Below, one piece after another: positions 33,346 to 45,496 of a DNA stretch of 64,000 nt. Numbering within the stretch: position 1 is the stretch's first letter; the number at the start of each line of letters is the position of its first letter. The stretch comes from Dryococelus australis (Eukaryota > Arthropoda > Insecta > Phasmatodea > Phasmatidae): NCBI GenBank assembly GCA_029891345.1, contig CM056993.1:272770900-272834899 (forward strand), given 5' to 3'. The position numbers and the translations under genes are program-made. The notes under the pieces are model-generated. The model did no database searches, was not told the DNA's origin, and saw nothing but the letters and a program-made list of their open reading frames with translations.

Positions 33346-36236
33346 GTGCATGCATATATAAGTCGGACATCGGACGGATAGATAAAAATATGACTGATGG
33401 TTCCAAAAGGACTAGAATTACACAAAAAAATGCTTGTGAACAAATAATTACAGTATTCCGAACACGTAAAGACAACATTTGAATTTTATAGAGACAGTTA
33501 ACATATCTCACACATGTATGCCTTACACGATGTATTTTATTACACATTTGCTCATTGCTGCGAGAATTAAATGTCTGAGGAAGAAATGGTGTAGTGAAAC
33601 TCTTCCTTCGGAACTGATGTATTTACATATTATTTCACCATTTCGTAAAACTCCTATAAACTATTTTCTTTTTCGTTTGTATTTGTATTTACCCAAATGC
33701 CTACTAGCTAAACATATTTCATTTTTAACCCATTAAATTACTCATGTGCGTGAGTATAAATAAATGTAGGTATTAAAAATTTTTTTTTCGTTTCTTTATT
33801 GTTCTATTTACATGTAGATGGTTTCAATGTTTCATTTGAAAGAGTAAATGTTTAAAATAAAATGTCAAATTTTCTCCAGAATGGGGATAAAATAGGCACA
33901 CGCTGTTAAAGTGGAGACAGTACAATAAACTCAAAACACGTGCCACTGCGCTTGGCATAAAATCTCGGGCTTGACTTTAATTATCGTTAATCAGAATGTG
34001 TGTTTCTTCGCACTATTTTAAAAACGTTTTACAAAACACTTATTCTTCAACAGCTTTGATACCAAATCATGTCCAGGTGATATGTGACAGATTATGTATT
34101 TGGACACAACACATTTTACTTTTTATCTCTATGATAAGAACTTATCTTTGAGTACTGATAGGTTCATGACGTAAATTTATTTTTATCCTGGTTTTATAAA
34201 ATTAGAGCTTAAATTTAGAAACAATGTGGTCTCACAAAAATTTCTTTTTTTAACCGTTATTTTACTATTCGTAAATGCTTTCTAGAGAACATCAAGCATA
34301 CAGTAAGCGAATCATTTTTCTTATAAAATTTAATCACTTTGGTAGAGAATCTCTAAATTTTTTTATTTCCTGTCAATTTCAAAGTGGTTCATGTGAAGAG
34401 GTGTACTTAAAAATAGAAGATATTGTATAAATTTGCTGTCTCATACAGAATAAAGTAATTCATAATTTTGTATACATGTGTGGGCAAGTAAAATGACTCC
34501 ATACAAGTATATTCTCACCAATGCAATACCGGAATTTAAATAAGAAGTTATCGATCTAACTGATAAACCTATTTTCCTATACTCTTCGTATTAAAGCAAT
34601 TTTGATGGTGTTCTCAAATGTGTAGATAGTAGAAACTTGCGTTAATGCATATTTGTCTAATTCAGAAGAAGGAAATTTTCACGGAATTTGACGGGTTGCA
34701 TTAGAATAGTTCCTGTGATAAAATATACAACTGTAATTTTTGGTGGCGCTACCATCTACAACCTCGGATGTATGATTACTCAGTGAATTTGGTACACAGT
34801 AGGCAAGTTATAATGCTAAGTTTGGTTTAAATCAGTTTAATGGTCCCGAAAATATTGCATATACTATTAAAAGAAGCAGACCGCCATTTTCAAAAGAAAT
34901 GGATGTACTATGAAATATTTGGTGGACTTTCATATTCCTACTTACATACCAAATATACCGGGAATTATTTGAGAAGTAAATACAAAATGATATTAAGATA
35001 ATTCTATCGATGACAATACCCTCCAACATAGCAATCTACAGAAATTATCAATATACTGTAACGTCACATTTTGGGCCTAAACGGAATTTTAATTGACGTG
35101 TAATATTTTTTATGTTTATGCGTCACGATATCATTCATGTGATATTTTTTTCAATTGCAGTAAATATGAATTTTCTTGAAGACATCATTTGCCTGAGAAG
35201 ATAATTTAATTTATTTTCAAATTAATTATATTTTGGGTACATATTTATGTGTCTGTCCGTTCTGGCATTAAGTACCTATGTTTATCTAGAAGGCCAAGTA
35301 GAATTCTTTGTAATTGGACCTTTACCACAGTTTCTAAGTGACATGACGAGTGAGTTTGAAGTAGCTCTCACGTGATTCGTCAGTTTTGGAGAATATTCTT
35401 AAGTAAGTTTTTTAAAAGGGAAGTTATTCATCTTGGTTCACGACGTTAGGGGGCATCCAGCTCGGGTGAGCTGAACCCTAGGTGATTTAGCTAGGTTTTT
35501 ATAAGTAATATAAGAGTTGAGATCGCCACTAAATTACAGGCGGCCTGGAACAAAGACGCGTCGCAAGCTGAAGTAGAAGAAAGCCTGTCGGTCGCCACCC
35601 ACGCAATAATTCAATGAGGATAGCTAGAACTCCAGCGGCTATGTTTAAGTTACATATGGACTGTAGTTGTAGCACAGTAAGCCCGAGCGCTTACTATAGG
35701 AGAGCTGTTCGCCTAGTGGTTGCTCCTGCGCAGTTAGAGTGATGCTCTGTCGTGCTGGATCAACGAGAACCTCCTCACACTCGAGATTTTCTTCTTTTTA
35801 ATGCCACTGTTAAATAGGAACATGCTAAATTAACTTGCAAAGCAAAAGCGTTAATACAAATTTTCCGAACGTTTTCGTTCCACCATGGTGGATTTTTTTT
35901 AATGAACAGTGATATCTTACAATTTTAACTACGGACAACTGGAGATTGTGTTCCTTGCCTACGTGAACTGGTAGACCACAATATTCAGAATAATTATTTT
36001 TCAAGTTAGATTCATGATTTTTCCAGTTTTGAGTAAAGCGAAAGCTTATTTCAGTACCATCATTAAGGATGCTAGTGTTACAAAGGCCACGTAAGTTTTC
36101 ACATACTATTCAATGGATGTTCAGAGCCATGCTAACTTGAAATCGGCAAGTTAATGAGAAACAAATCAATAATTAAACTCGCAGATTTCTTTTACAACAT
36201 CTTTGCTGGTTATCCTCATTTATGTAGCCAGTAGAG
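33346..36236. other. Intergenic DNA, mostly unassigned
   Basis: Long AT-rich stretch without recognisable genes. 35,440-35,800 is GC-richer (for example CTCGGGTGAGCTGAACCCTA, GCTGTTCGCCTAGTGGTTGC) and may be an old LTR or SINE, but no ends, boxes or duplicates confirm it. Confidence 0.4.
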
Positions 36237-36908
36237 CAGGGCTGCCACCAGCTCTGAAGCTGAAATCCTGGTTCCTGTATATAAAAATCCTGTAAAATCC
36301 AGTAATTATTGAGTAAAATCCTGTAAAATCTTTGGAAAAAAATGGCAAATTACAGAAAAACGGTGGATATGAAGGAAGTTTACATATTTTATGTAGTTAT
36401 TTTTGTTTGGAATGTACAAACCATGGTAATTCTTTTCTCCACTCACACTTATACTTTTGTTTGTACAACGGCAGTATCGACGATAATTTTCGTTTCCTCA
36501 CAATTATGATATTAATGCCAACCGCAAAACACAGTCACCAAATTCTGATTGCATGCGCAAAAACGGCAATTCGCTGCAAAAGTTCTTTTCAATAATAGCC
36601 TTGGCCTTTGCGTGTGATCATACAGCCAGGAACTGAAATATGTAGATAACTGTATACCCACGCCAGTGAATAACAGCTAGATATTTTGAACCTACACTAT
36701 TGAAGCAATGGCATATACAAAATATTTTGTTAAATCATTCACATCTGTTGTAAGAATCGTTCAAACAAATGCGTCAGTTAAAATGACACACATCGCTGTG
36801 GGTGCTGCTAGTGCTGCATGCGTCCAAAAAAAAATTGTATTGTTATATTTTTTCCCTAGAGTTAAAAATCCGCAAAAAAGGATAAAATCCGTTAAAACGA
36901 TAGGCCTG
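36237..36908. mobile_element. Non-autonomous hAT element, 672 bp
   Basis: Flanked by a perfect 8-bp target duplication CAGTAGAG (36,229-36,236 and 36,909-36,916), the hallmark of hAT transposons. The ends are CAGGGCTGCC and, inverted, CAGGCCTATC. Subterminal repeats of AAAATCCTGTAAAATCC type lie at 36,285-36,335, with AAAATCCG variants near the other end. It has no transposase; internal frames are short. Confidence 0.8.
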
Positions 36909-37439
36909 CAGTAGAGTATTTTTCCTTGTGTTCCTATTTGAAAGATGTATTTCTTTAGCTTTCTGTATTTGTTCTACCAGCCTACAGTGTTCCAGTGTAA
37001 GCAAATCGCATGTGTTATTTACAGTTGGTAAGGTAAAGGAGTCTTAGTCTACTCACATACAGACTGAACGTGCCAGGCAAATCCATATGCCTGACTGCCC
37101 GAAGTGTGACAACAGTAATTACAGTAAGTCATTTTTCATACCGTATTGGATCATTCAAGTTTTAATGCAGCAAGTTTTATTCCTGTTAAGCAATTACACT
37201 ACTCTCACACCTAAGGAGACCAGATTTTCAAAAGGTGATCAGAGGACATTTCAATTTTTGCAAGCAAAAGAAAGTACGAGATTTATTTAATAAAATGAGG
37301 GATATGAAAGTTTCAAGTAAAATATATACGACCGCACATGATAATATGGAAGCAGTTTTCACCCCCTTAGGTGATAAGTACATAATTTACAACTAGCCTT
37401 GCACAGTGTATTTATGTTCATTGCACAAAATTTTTCCCT

Positions 37440-38760
37440 CGGTTACTAACTTCCAGTTACAGGGTAGCTCACGTCACAATATTTCTCCGAGTAGTGAATT
37501 TTCTTAAGAATTCTTTCATTTTCACTTAGATTTGCACTAAATTGTTCACATGACAAGCTAAAGTTGGTTGTAACATGTAACACAGCTTTCATAGTTTCTC
37601 TTCTCATTCTTGATTTCTGATCTGTCCACATTAAGTTCATTGATGATGAAAGTTGTGTCGTGCCGATTCAGTCACATTTCTCTCATTCACTTCCAGATTC
37701 TTAATGATGTCATGAAACAGAATCACGTTTCCATACACAAGTAACAGCCACAATTCTGTGTAAGGATCCTCAAAAATTTCTTGAGCCCTGTTGGTCATCC
37801 ATATTCTGAGAGGAATAAGGACTTCAGGGCAGCATATATTTTCAGTATCATATCGACTGCTGGAACAATTAGCAGCCACATTACTGACACTAGACCCAGA
37901 ATCTTTGAGTAGTCTTAGCCCACAAAGTCACAAAATTCATTCAGTCTTTCAGATCTGACTGTATAGAAATGAAAATAACTGGTACTTTTGATAATACGCC
38001 TTCTACATCAATAGGAAAAATAATTCACAGCTGTGTGCACGCTGTTATGAACAATGTGAGCATCGCAACCTACACCTAAAACTGCGACTTATGCAAAGAA
38101 GATTGCAGCTGTGTAAAATCATTCTGTTCTTTCTTTCTTTACGGGCCACCGAAATTACCAATGGTACTATCAGCTGATATTTGCAGATTATTTTCAAGAA
38201 TAACATTAAGAATCTGTGAAGAAATTATACCGGAGGTTTCACCAGGCACATTCACAAATTTAATTATCTTTGTAACATTGTTTCCTTTGTCACGTGGGTT
38301 AAAATATCTAACTATTATAGGGAACAGTTTTACGTCACCATGGTTGGACGTGTCAAAAGACAATGAAATATAAGCAGCTTGATCTAAGTCTCTTTCAAGT
38401 TATTTATTTGACCATGGAGCAAACACATGTGTAACTATGGCCTCACATTTCGTCCTGCTGCTTGTAAACTTCTTGTCACAAAATATTTTCATAAAAGCTA
38501 AGGTGCAGTCCATAGACCGAAAACTGGTTGTGGATCACCGTGTGATACGCAAAAGTGCCTTCTTGTACTGGCAATTTATGGTCCTCCTTCGAGAATTTAA
38601 ATTTCTTGAAGAAATCTTTCAGTTAATAAGATACTGCCACAGAAATAGCACTCTTATGTTAATCTGTTTTTTCATGGTCAGCTATTCACCACCACTACTG
38701 CAAACTGAGCAAAGCACTTTGGTCTCATTTCCGTAGAAAGTCCTAAAAAGAACTGAACAA
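37440..38760 (-). pseudogene. hAT transposase (ZBED5-like), decayed
   Basis: On the minus strand, in order: RSMDCTLAFMKIFCDKKF, RTKCEAIVTHVFAPWS, ISLSFDTSNHGDVKLFPIIV (the DTSNHG motif with a candidate catalytic aspartate, about 38,310-38,360), ILNVILENNLQISADSTIGN, then GCDAHIVHNSVHTAVNYF, LNEFCDFVG and LVSVMWLLIVPAVDMILKIY followed by ALKS (about 37,830-38,070). This is the ZBED5-like branch of hAT. Frame changes near 38,400, 38,140 and 37,880 break it. The 672-bp hAT element lies only 0.5 kb away but shares no proven ends with it. Confidence 0.75.
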
Positions 38761-38955
38761 TATGAACAGAAATTGCCAAATGCCAACTAACAAAACTTAA
38801 GTTTTTTTTTTTTAAATACGTATTATTTAAACAGGGCTAAGACATGATATTGTTAATGATTGTAAAATTGGCAAGAAACATTTTAATAAAGGTTAAAAAT
38901 TCTTCACCTTATCATTTTCAGAAAACCGATTCAGATTTTAAAAAAAATATCATTA

Positions 38956-39000
38956 CAGTAGAGAGGAAATGCGGGTCCTAGCTCACATAGACTAAATTTG

Positions 39001-39046
<46 letters not shown>

Positions 39047-39312
39047 CTAAATCAAGCAATTTAATCCGAAAAGCGAGTAAATTTCTCGCTTTCAAGCAGG
39101 TTTTTTACGTTTTTAGAAGCCTCTTTTGACCTCAATTTTCGATCCAAAATCAAGCAATTTTTAACCCAAAATCAAGCAATTTTACCCCAAAATCGAGCAA
39201 ATTGACCACTTTTTCAAAGATAGACGAACAGGATTTGTGTCAATTTAAAAAACAGAAAACTTTGAGCTAAAATCAAATAATTTTAGCTAAAAATCGAATG
39301 AAATAATATGTT
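38956..39312. repeat. Left terminal inverted repeat of Polinton-2
   Basis: Aligns with the reverse complement of 54,205-54,527. Interrupted by a 43-base A run at 39,001-39,043 that the other end lacks. Inside are repeated AAAATCAAGCAATTTT units (about 39,048, 39,147, 39,170 and 39,191) with roughly 22-23-base spacing for the last three, and a hairpin AAGCGAG...CTCGCTT near 39,070. Confidence 0.9.
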
Positions 39313-39965
39313 ATTATTCATTATAGTTTATATTCGAAGCTCTAATGATATTTTTAAAAACTTCTTCTATACTTATGCTTCAGATTTTCATCTATTTCTC
39401 GAAGGTCATGTTTATTGTCAGTGTTTTCTAAGAGCGTTAATTGCAAATTTTGTAAATTTGAATGAAATTAGTTAACCAATTCTTTTTAGATTTTCAGGCG
39501 CAGTAACTAATTTATAAGAAAGTGGCTCACAACAACTACCACCCTTATAAATGTTAGTCATACTGCATGGAAACAAAGGCATTTTCATTTTTATTTATAA
39601 GGAATGAAATTTATTAAAACAACTCAACTATACATCTCAAATATTCGTAAAAGTTTTTAAAATATTAAATAAACGCCTTAAAATTTCTAAAAGTTTTAAA
39701 AGATGTATCCTTCAACTATACATAAAATGTGGTTTTAAACTATCAAAACATTTTGTTGAGTCCTGCATTTATTAATTCAAAACATTTATATATATTCAGT
39801 ATTTCTTTCTTTCAAATAATCGTAAGTTGTACTCCTTAGACTAATTAGAACAACATTGCAAATTGTTCCCGCTTCAATAGCCTTATTAAAATCAACACTA
39901 ATTTTGATGTTCGTTTTTTCTTTAACTACAGTAGTTTTTATACATAAATAATCAATAACTTATAA

Positions 39966-41064
39966 TTATCTTCGCCACCAAAATGAATAATAAATGATAT
40001 CACCTTCTATGTTTACTGTGGGTTTATAATAAAATTCATTATTTATACATATAGTATCTAGTTTTGTTTCTGAATTTCTAAAATCATTATAAGCAAGAAA
40101 CATTTTATCACAAAGACCATTTTCAATATCTAGATTCCAATTTTCTTTTGGCATTTTTAACATAAATATTTCTAACATTACAGTGATCAAATATAGAAGA
40201 TTTTTTTCTATTAGTTTGAAACACAACAATTACAAAATCGGGCATGACAAATTGCAAATTATGAAACTGATATTTTATATCAAAGTTAAAAACAGTTGTT
40301 CCAGTATGAACTCCGTTTTAAAAAAATTGCCAATAATAAAAACTAATAGGTATTTTAGGGTCGTTGTATATTTTTCTTTAATTGCAATTGCTGTGTTGGA
40401 TTTGTATTCAACAAAAGGCCACATAATTTCTGATTTTTTAATTACAATATTACCTGGATCGGCATAGATTTTCTGAACTGCACCATCTGCATTTTTTGTT
40501 TCATAAACAAATAAACAATTGTTATCAGACGAATTATGAAAAATAAAAAAAAAAAAAAAAAAAGGTAATCTTACAGCCTCCTTTCCTGTAAATTTCCTTG
40601 TTATCATGAGTAAAACCAAACAAATATATCAGAAGTTAGGTTATTTCGTTTGTTTTATGACTATGAGCAGATTTTACTCGATATTTATTATCAACACCAA
40701 AAATTATAAATAATTTTGTTCACTTGGTGATCTTAACAAATCATTCATCATTGTTGATGTTATTCCTGGATTATCAACATCCTCAATAACATTTCCATGT
40801 TTTGAGATTTCTACTCTACAAAAATGAAAGGGAAAAACATTTGAAGAAACATCAATACTATCCAATTTTTCATATTTTGCTTCATTTCCTTCTTTATTTC
40901 TCTTAGTAAGCGCTATTGTTCATAAACATAAGATTTGGAAAATAAAATCCATCTCCTATAGGAATATCAAATTCAATTCTACTATGTAAACATTTAAATT
41001 CCTTAGCTTGATCAGTTGGGGGAAAAATTTGTCTATCAAAACTCTCAATACTTTTATAACTCAT
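39966..41064 (-). pseudogene. Polinton-2 major capsid protein
   Basis: The ATG at 41,064 begins MSYKSIESFDRQIFPPTDQA, followed by FKCLHSRIEFDIPIGDGFYF and, after a frame change, NVIEDVDNPGITSTM (about 40,770). Then come KKSEIMWPFVEYKSNTAI (about 40,400), IFDHCNVRNI (about 40,165-40,195) and LDIENGLCDKMFLAYNDF (about 40,080-40,130). The GITSTM and F-D-x-C-x-x-x-N-I landmarks match the Polinton-1 protein, the basis for this call. An 18-A run near 40,545 probably disturbs the frame. It is divergent from the DUF8207-like gene, with 43 bases between the starts. Confidence 0.65.
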
Positions 41065-41107
41065 TTATAAAAAAATTATAATATTTAAGTATTATATTTA
41101 TATTTAG

Positions 41108-41980
41108 ATGAAAAAATCGACAAAAGGAATTTCTCGAGTTAAATTACTCATTGTGAAATACAAAAATTATAAAAAGAATCATGAAGCAGAAAATGAAAAT
41201 AATAAGAAAAAATAACTACCATTAATTCGCGAATTACAAAATATTGGTAAAGAAAGGTAGAACAAGTAAGTGAAGAAAATAAAAACTGAATAACAACCCT
41301 ATTTCCTGTGGCAGCCAAAAATTTAAATTACCACAAACACCAGAAGACACATCGTTTGAAACAGAATTATTTTCAGGAAATCCTAATTTGGAAGAACAAT
41401 TGGGAATTTTACCATTGAAAGCTTCTAATATAAATCTCGGAAAAGATATTTCTGAAGAAATTAATATTATTAATGTGCAGTATGGTTTACATGAAGATGG
41501 ACATATTTTTTACATTGGAGATACTAAAGTAACGATATATCATGACAAACTATCTGTTAATGGTAAAGAATATACATTAACAGAAGGGCTATCTGATTTG
41601 TTGACAAAAAATTACCAATCAGAACTTGAAGGTAAATACACAGATAATGAATATCAAAATTACACAGAAATTATTATTATTCCAATCAATGCTGCATCCC
41701 GACAATATAATACTAATAATCATATAAAGCAATTATAAGTTCTAAATACAATAATTTAATTAAACTTATTTATATTAACTATATAAAAGAATTACAATCA
41801 AGATCAATGGCAAATACACCTGCAATAAGGATTTTTAAAAATACTACTAAATCAGGAGAAGGTATAAAAATATACAATATTTTGCCCAAAGAATATGTTT
41901 GGATGAATGATGTTAGAAGATTGGGGGCAAGATTGGTAATTATTCATGGCGAAGAAAATGCTGGAAATAATAATAATTAA
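41108..41980 (+). pseudogene. Polinton-2 conserved unknown protein (DUF8207-like)
   Basis: Begins MKKSTKGISRVKLLIVKYKN at 41,108. The intact middle (41,388-41,738) shows YGLHEDGHIFYIGDTKVTIY followed by VNGKEYTLTEGLSDLLTKN, matching the (F/Y)YIG(D/N)S.V......I.V.GK.Y..T.GL..LL signature common in arthropod Polinton proteins. The end (about 41,800-41,980) reads RIFKNTTKSGEGIKIYNILP, then EYVWMNDVRRL. Function unknown; the same family is split by a retrotransposon in Polinton-1. Stops at 41,214 and around 41,280 break the N-terminal third. Confidence 0.65.
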
Positions 41981-41999
41981 AATGAAAAAGTGAGCATAA

Positions 42000-42441
42000 T
42001 GAATATGTTAAACAATAAAAATTTTAATTTGTTATTAATAATCCAAAAGGAATTCCATATATTATAAGTGTTTTAAATGTAATTCCACATTCTTTTTGGA
42101 ATTCTGTACATCATGGTAAAGGTAATATAAAATGGGCAATAAATAATTTAAATTAGCCTGAAATGTGTTTGCCTGGTTATAATTATTGTGGTCCATTACG
42201 AAATTTAACGAAAGACTAGAAACAGGTGACAAAGGAATAAATAAATTATATGAAGCATGAAAATATCATGCTATTGCTGATAGAGGCCACAAAGATTTTG
42301 AATCTAGACATGAAACTGATAAAATCTTAAAAAAAGAAGCAAAAGAAATTATGTCATACATCAATTGGTGAAAATATTGCTTCTGCGGCTGTTACTTCAA
42401 CTATGTTACCAAAAAAATTTGGTTGGGTATCAAATGGTTAA
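42000..42441 (+). pseudogene. Polinton-2 phospholipase A2-like protein
   Basis: Reads PEMCLPGYNYCGPLRNL (about 42,158-42,205), matching the YNYCGPG calcium-loop motif. A segment KYHAIADRGHKDFESRHETD (about 42,265-42,320) sits where the HDxxY catalytic motif is expected; the Asp after His is replaced and the Tyr is missing, so the dyad is lost. The C-terminus reads IGENIASAAVTSTMLPKKFG. Several frame changes. The Polinton-1 homologue keeps HDIVY. Confidence 0.6.
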
Positions 42442-44095
42442 TTAATCATCTATTATTCTATATAAATGAAGATAACAAATGTAACATTCGATATACTGTG
42501 CCAGTTGTATTGGCACAGCTTTATTTTTTTTGGGTACTATTAATTTAATAAGTTCTTCATTAATTTCTTTTTCTCCAAAATGATTGGCTGAGTTAAAACG
42601 TGCTCCAGTTATATTTATTTGATTTGTTTATGCTATTATAAATGTAAAACATTGAGAATCTATTTAAATTATTGTACTGTTGCTCTGGTCTTGTTAACTT
42701 GAAAAGGCAAATTACATGATGTAAATTTAAATAATTTTACTATGTGATATATGTCTATGTTGTGCCCAAAACTAAATTCCATTCAATAATTTAATGAGCG
42801 TTTAGTATTTGCAAGATGCAAATATAATTTAGAGTAACTTAATGAAATAATTGTTAGTTATCTCTATTTTATACATCTTTATAAATATTGTATTATGTAT
42901 CAATTAGCCATGCCAGACTGGAGTTCTGAGCACGATCTATTTCATATATATTCCTACTCGCGAGGTTATTACCTCCTTATTGGACTTAACCATAAAGCAT
43001 GTAGTTGTTAAATGAATATCTATCTACTTCTGTTCTCTCTTATTTCCATGTAATTGGTAATTTCACCCACCGATAAGGGTAAGTTAAACTATTAGTGATT
43101 TTTTTTTGCAGTTTCGTGTTATTTTTGTGTGTGTCGAGCCACATTATTTTTTCTTTGAATAGCTTGTAGCGGTGCATGTGTTGGAGTTTCGTTCTACAAT
43201 GCAGCAGATCGTGGCCAACATCACTCCTGGGAAGATTTCTTCACAGCCTTTCTTGGTTTCTCCTTGAGTGCTGCTTCTTGGCCTATGCAGCAAACGAAAT
43301 TCTGATTCTCTCCAGCACCAAGTAAAATCTAACAATTTTGTTCGCATGCCACATGCTCCAAGCTTACAGCTCTCATTAACATGAACTGTTCATAGACTGG
43401 TTGAACTAAATTTTTCTTAACATTGGCAACTAATTAACATGATTATGTTTTTTTTTGGGGGGGGGGGGGCGATAAAACATATAACTTACAAAATTAAGAA
43501 ACCTTCATGTGCCCTTATGGCTATTACTTGCAAACGGGTATCCGAAGGTGATTTCATTTGCTGCCTTGCTGAAAATAGCATGTTTTGTTTTAAAGGAACA
43601 TGATTTGAAACGAGAAGGCCTTAGTTATGAATGATATTGAATACTCAAGAGCCTTTGATATTTAAATTAACTATTAAAATATTTATATTACTCATATAAA
43701 ATGCTCAAGTATACATGCTTAATGTTGTACGCCAGACGAAATCATACATATATTTCAAATATATATATTTACTGAAATGTTGTGATTGTACAAATTTTTT
43801 TTACTGAAATTTTCTCCTCTTAAAACATAAGTACATAGATGTGGTTAATATGTATTTAATCATTGTTCTATGTGGATAACAAAAGAAAATGACAATGAAC
43901 AAACCATTTTATTGATAAAATATATTTCTACAAATCAGTTTTTTGTAAAGACTGGAGCACATCTTTAACTTAAGATCTGCAAACACTGCTAAAACGGGAA
44001 TCTGTATCCATCCTTCTACATGTATCATCCTTGTGTCGTGATGAGAGTACCTATTGGTGCTGGAATCAACTACACAAGGATGTTACAGAACAATA
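42442..44095. other. Unassigned stretch inside Polinton-2
   Basis: 1.65 kb between the PLA2-like and core-like genes, which are adjacent in Polinton-1. It probably includes an insertion. GC-richer sequence at 42,905-43,390 and a T8-G13 run at 43,448-43,468 stand out. The minus-strand frame at 43,144-43,347 (67 residues) has no recognised domain. Insertion ends were not found. Confidence 0.4.
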
Positions 44096-44410
44096 CCCAT
44101 TGATCAATTTAAAGATTTGGTATAGATAATTTTTTAAGAAAAGATCAAATTGATAGAAAACATAAAAGATTGAAAAAAGGAAAATCTTTCAAATTAACTT
44201 CATCAATACCAACAATCAAAAAATTATTAAAAGAAAAACAGGAAATGGTTGAGATCATGGAGCATTTTTACCAATTTTATTTGAAGTTTTAGGTGCACTT
44301 GGAGCTTTAGCTGGAGGAGCTACTGTAATTTACAATTCTGTAGAACAAACTAGAAAAATAAAAAAGAATTAGAAGATCAACAAAGTCATACATTTTCAAT
44401 GGAAAATAAA
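44096..44410 (+). pseudogene. Polinton-2 small hydrophobic core-like protein
   Basis: A basic region (NFLRKDQIDRKHKRLKKGKS, about 44,130-44,195) precedes GAFLPILFEVLGALGALAGG and ATVIYNSVEQTRKIKK (about 44,260-44,365). The hydrophobic Gly/Ala run matches the counterpart in Polinton-1 (FPVLTALGAVG). A frame change near 44,370 breaks the end. Role inferred from layout. Confidence 0.55.
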
Positions 44411-44790
44411 TCAGGAAGTGGTTTAGTTGCAAAGAGTGGGATATCAAAAAAATTTGATATTGAAAAATATGAAAAATACTAAATATGTATATGTTTATAT
44501 GATTGACGAATTACCAAATAAAATGCACTCATATGAATGTACTGTGGTTGATTTTGACATTTTGTCAACTCCAGGTACTCATTGGGTTTGCTATTTTAAA
44601 GAAAACAACGATGCTTACTATTTTAATTCATTTGAAAGGAATATTCCTATTAATATAACAAATTACTTTAAAAATAGAAATGTTTATTACAGCGATAATA
44701 TAATTCAGAATTTTAATTCAGTTATATGTGCACCACTATGTTTAATTGTTTTATTTATTTTCGAATGGTTTTAAGTTTAATGATATAATT
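44411..44790 (+). pseudogene. Polinton-2 adenain-type cysteine protease
   Basis: The longest clean stretch reads YMIDELPNKMHSYECTVVDF, DILSTPGTHWVCYFKENNDA and, after more residues, FNSFERNIP. GTHW supplies the catalytic His. The end reads SVICAPLCLIVLFIF, where family members usually have CGHLCL, so the nucleophile-region cysteine is present but its neighbours changed. The N-terminus is in another frame (KFDIEKYEKY, about 44,452). Much better preserved than the Polinton-1 copy. Confidence 0.8.
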
Positions 44791-44814
44791 CCTTTGTTAT
44801 TAAGTGACGAGACA

Positions 44815-45490
44815 TATTTGGGAAACCATTAATCAAATCTTTAAATAAAATATTTGACACTAATGCTCATGCTTTAAAAACATATGTAGATTCACAATGC
44901 AATTCAGGTGTTTCTGATTTACAAAGTAAACTAAGCACTTGTTTTGGTGATACAAAATCTTATGGTTCTTTTTTAGTGCATAGATTTGTTAATATAGATG
45001 ATCCTAGAGATGAAAAAGATGCAGTCAGTAAAAGATTTTAAAAATAAACAAATAGCTGGTTATGCTTTAAAAGAAGATATACATTTACGATTCAGTAATA
45101 TTATTTCTGATTATATAAAATTGATAAAAAATACAGAACAGGCATTAAAAAAAGATGTTGATTGAAAATACAATACTATTGCTTCTGATTATGCATTAAA
45201 AATATATGTAGAGTCAAAATACAATATTATTGTTTCTGCATTAGTAGATCAAATAAGTAAAGTTTTTGTTGATACAACAGATTATATTTCTCTTCAAAAT
45301 CATAGAATTAATATTATGGCTGATCCTATAGATGGAAAAGATGCAGTCAATAAAAGATATTTTGTTAAAGAAATAGCTGATAAATTACAAAATGTAAACC
45401 AATCAGTTTTGAATTATTGTGATACACTTGTTAACTCAAAAGTTGAGAAATGTAAAGTAGAAAAAATACATATATATTATTTACTCCCAA
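44815..45490 (+). pseudogene. Polinton-2 fiber-like protein
   Basis: Two clear copies of a short shaft motif: VNIDDPRDEKDAVSKRF (about 44,989-45,040) and INIMADPIDGKDAVNKRYF (about 45,307-45,363). Both fit the N.(A/D)DP.D..DAV.KRY pattern of trimeric fiber shafts in phages and Polintons. The flanking parts are helical-looking with repeated L/Y-K-x-x-x-E/S-x-K units, including KIYVESKYNIIVSALVDQIS. Stops near 45,036 and 45,161. The gene runs into the AT microsatellite at 45,497, and the head domain was not recognised. Confidence 0.6.
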
Positions 45491-45494
45491 AGTG

Positions 45495-45496
<2 letters not shown>

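Noticed and set aside
35440-35800. Possible second solo LTR or SINE
   Set aside because: GC-richer composition only; no TG...CA ends, target duplication, box elements or second copy could be shown.
44815-45490. Bacteriophage contamination suggested by tail-fiber motifs
   Set aside because: The motif lies inside an element with Polinton integrase, protease and PolB, insect-type flanks and a target duplication.
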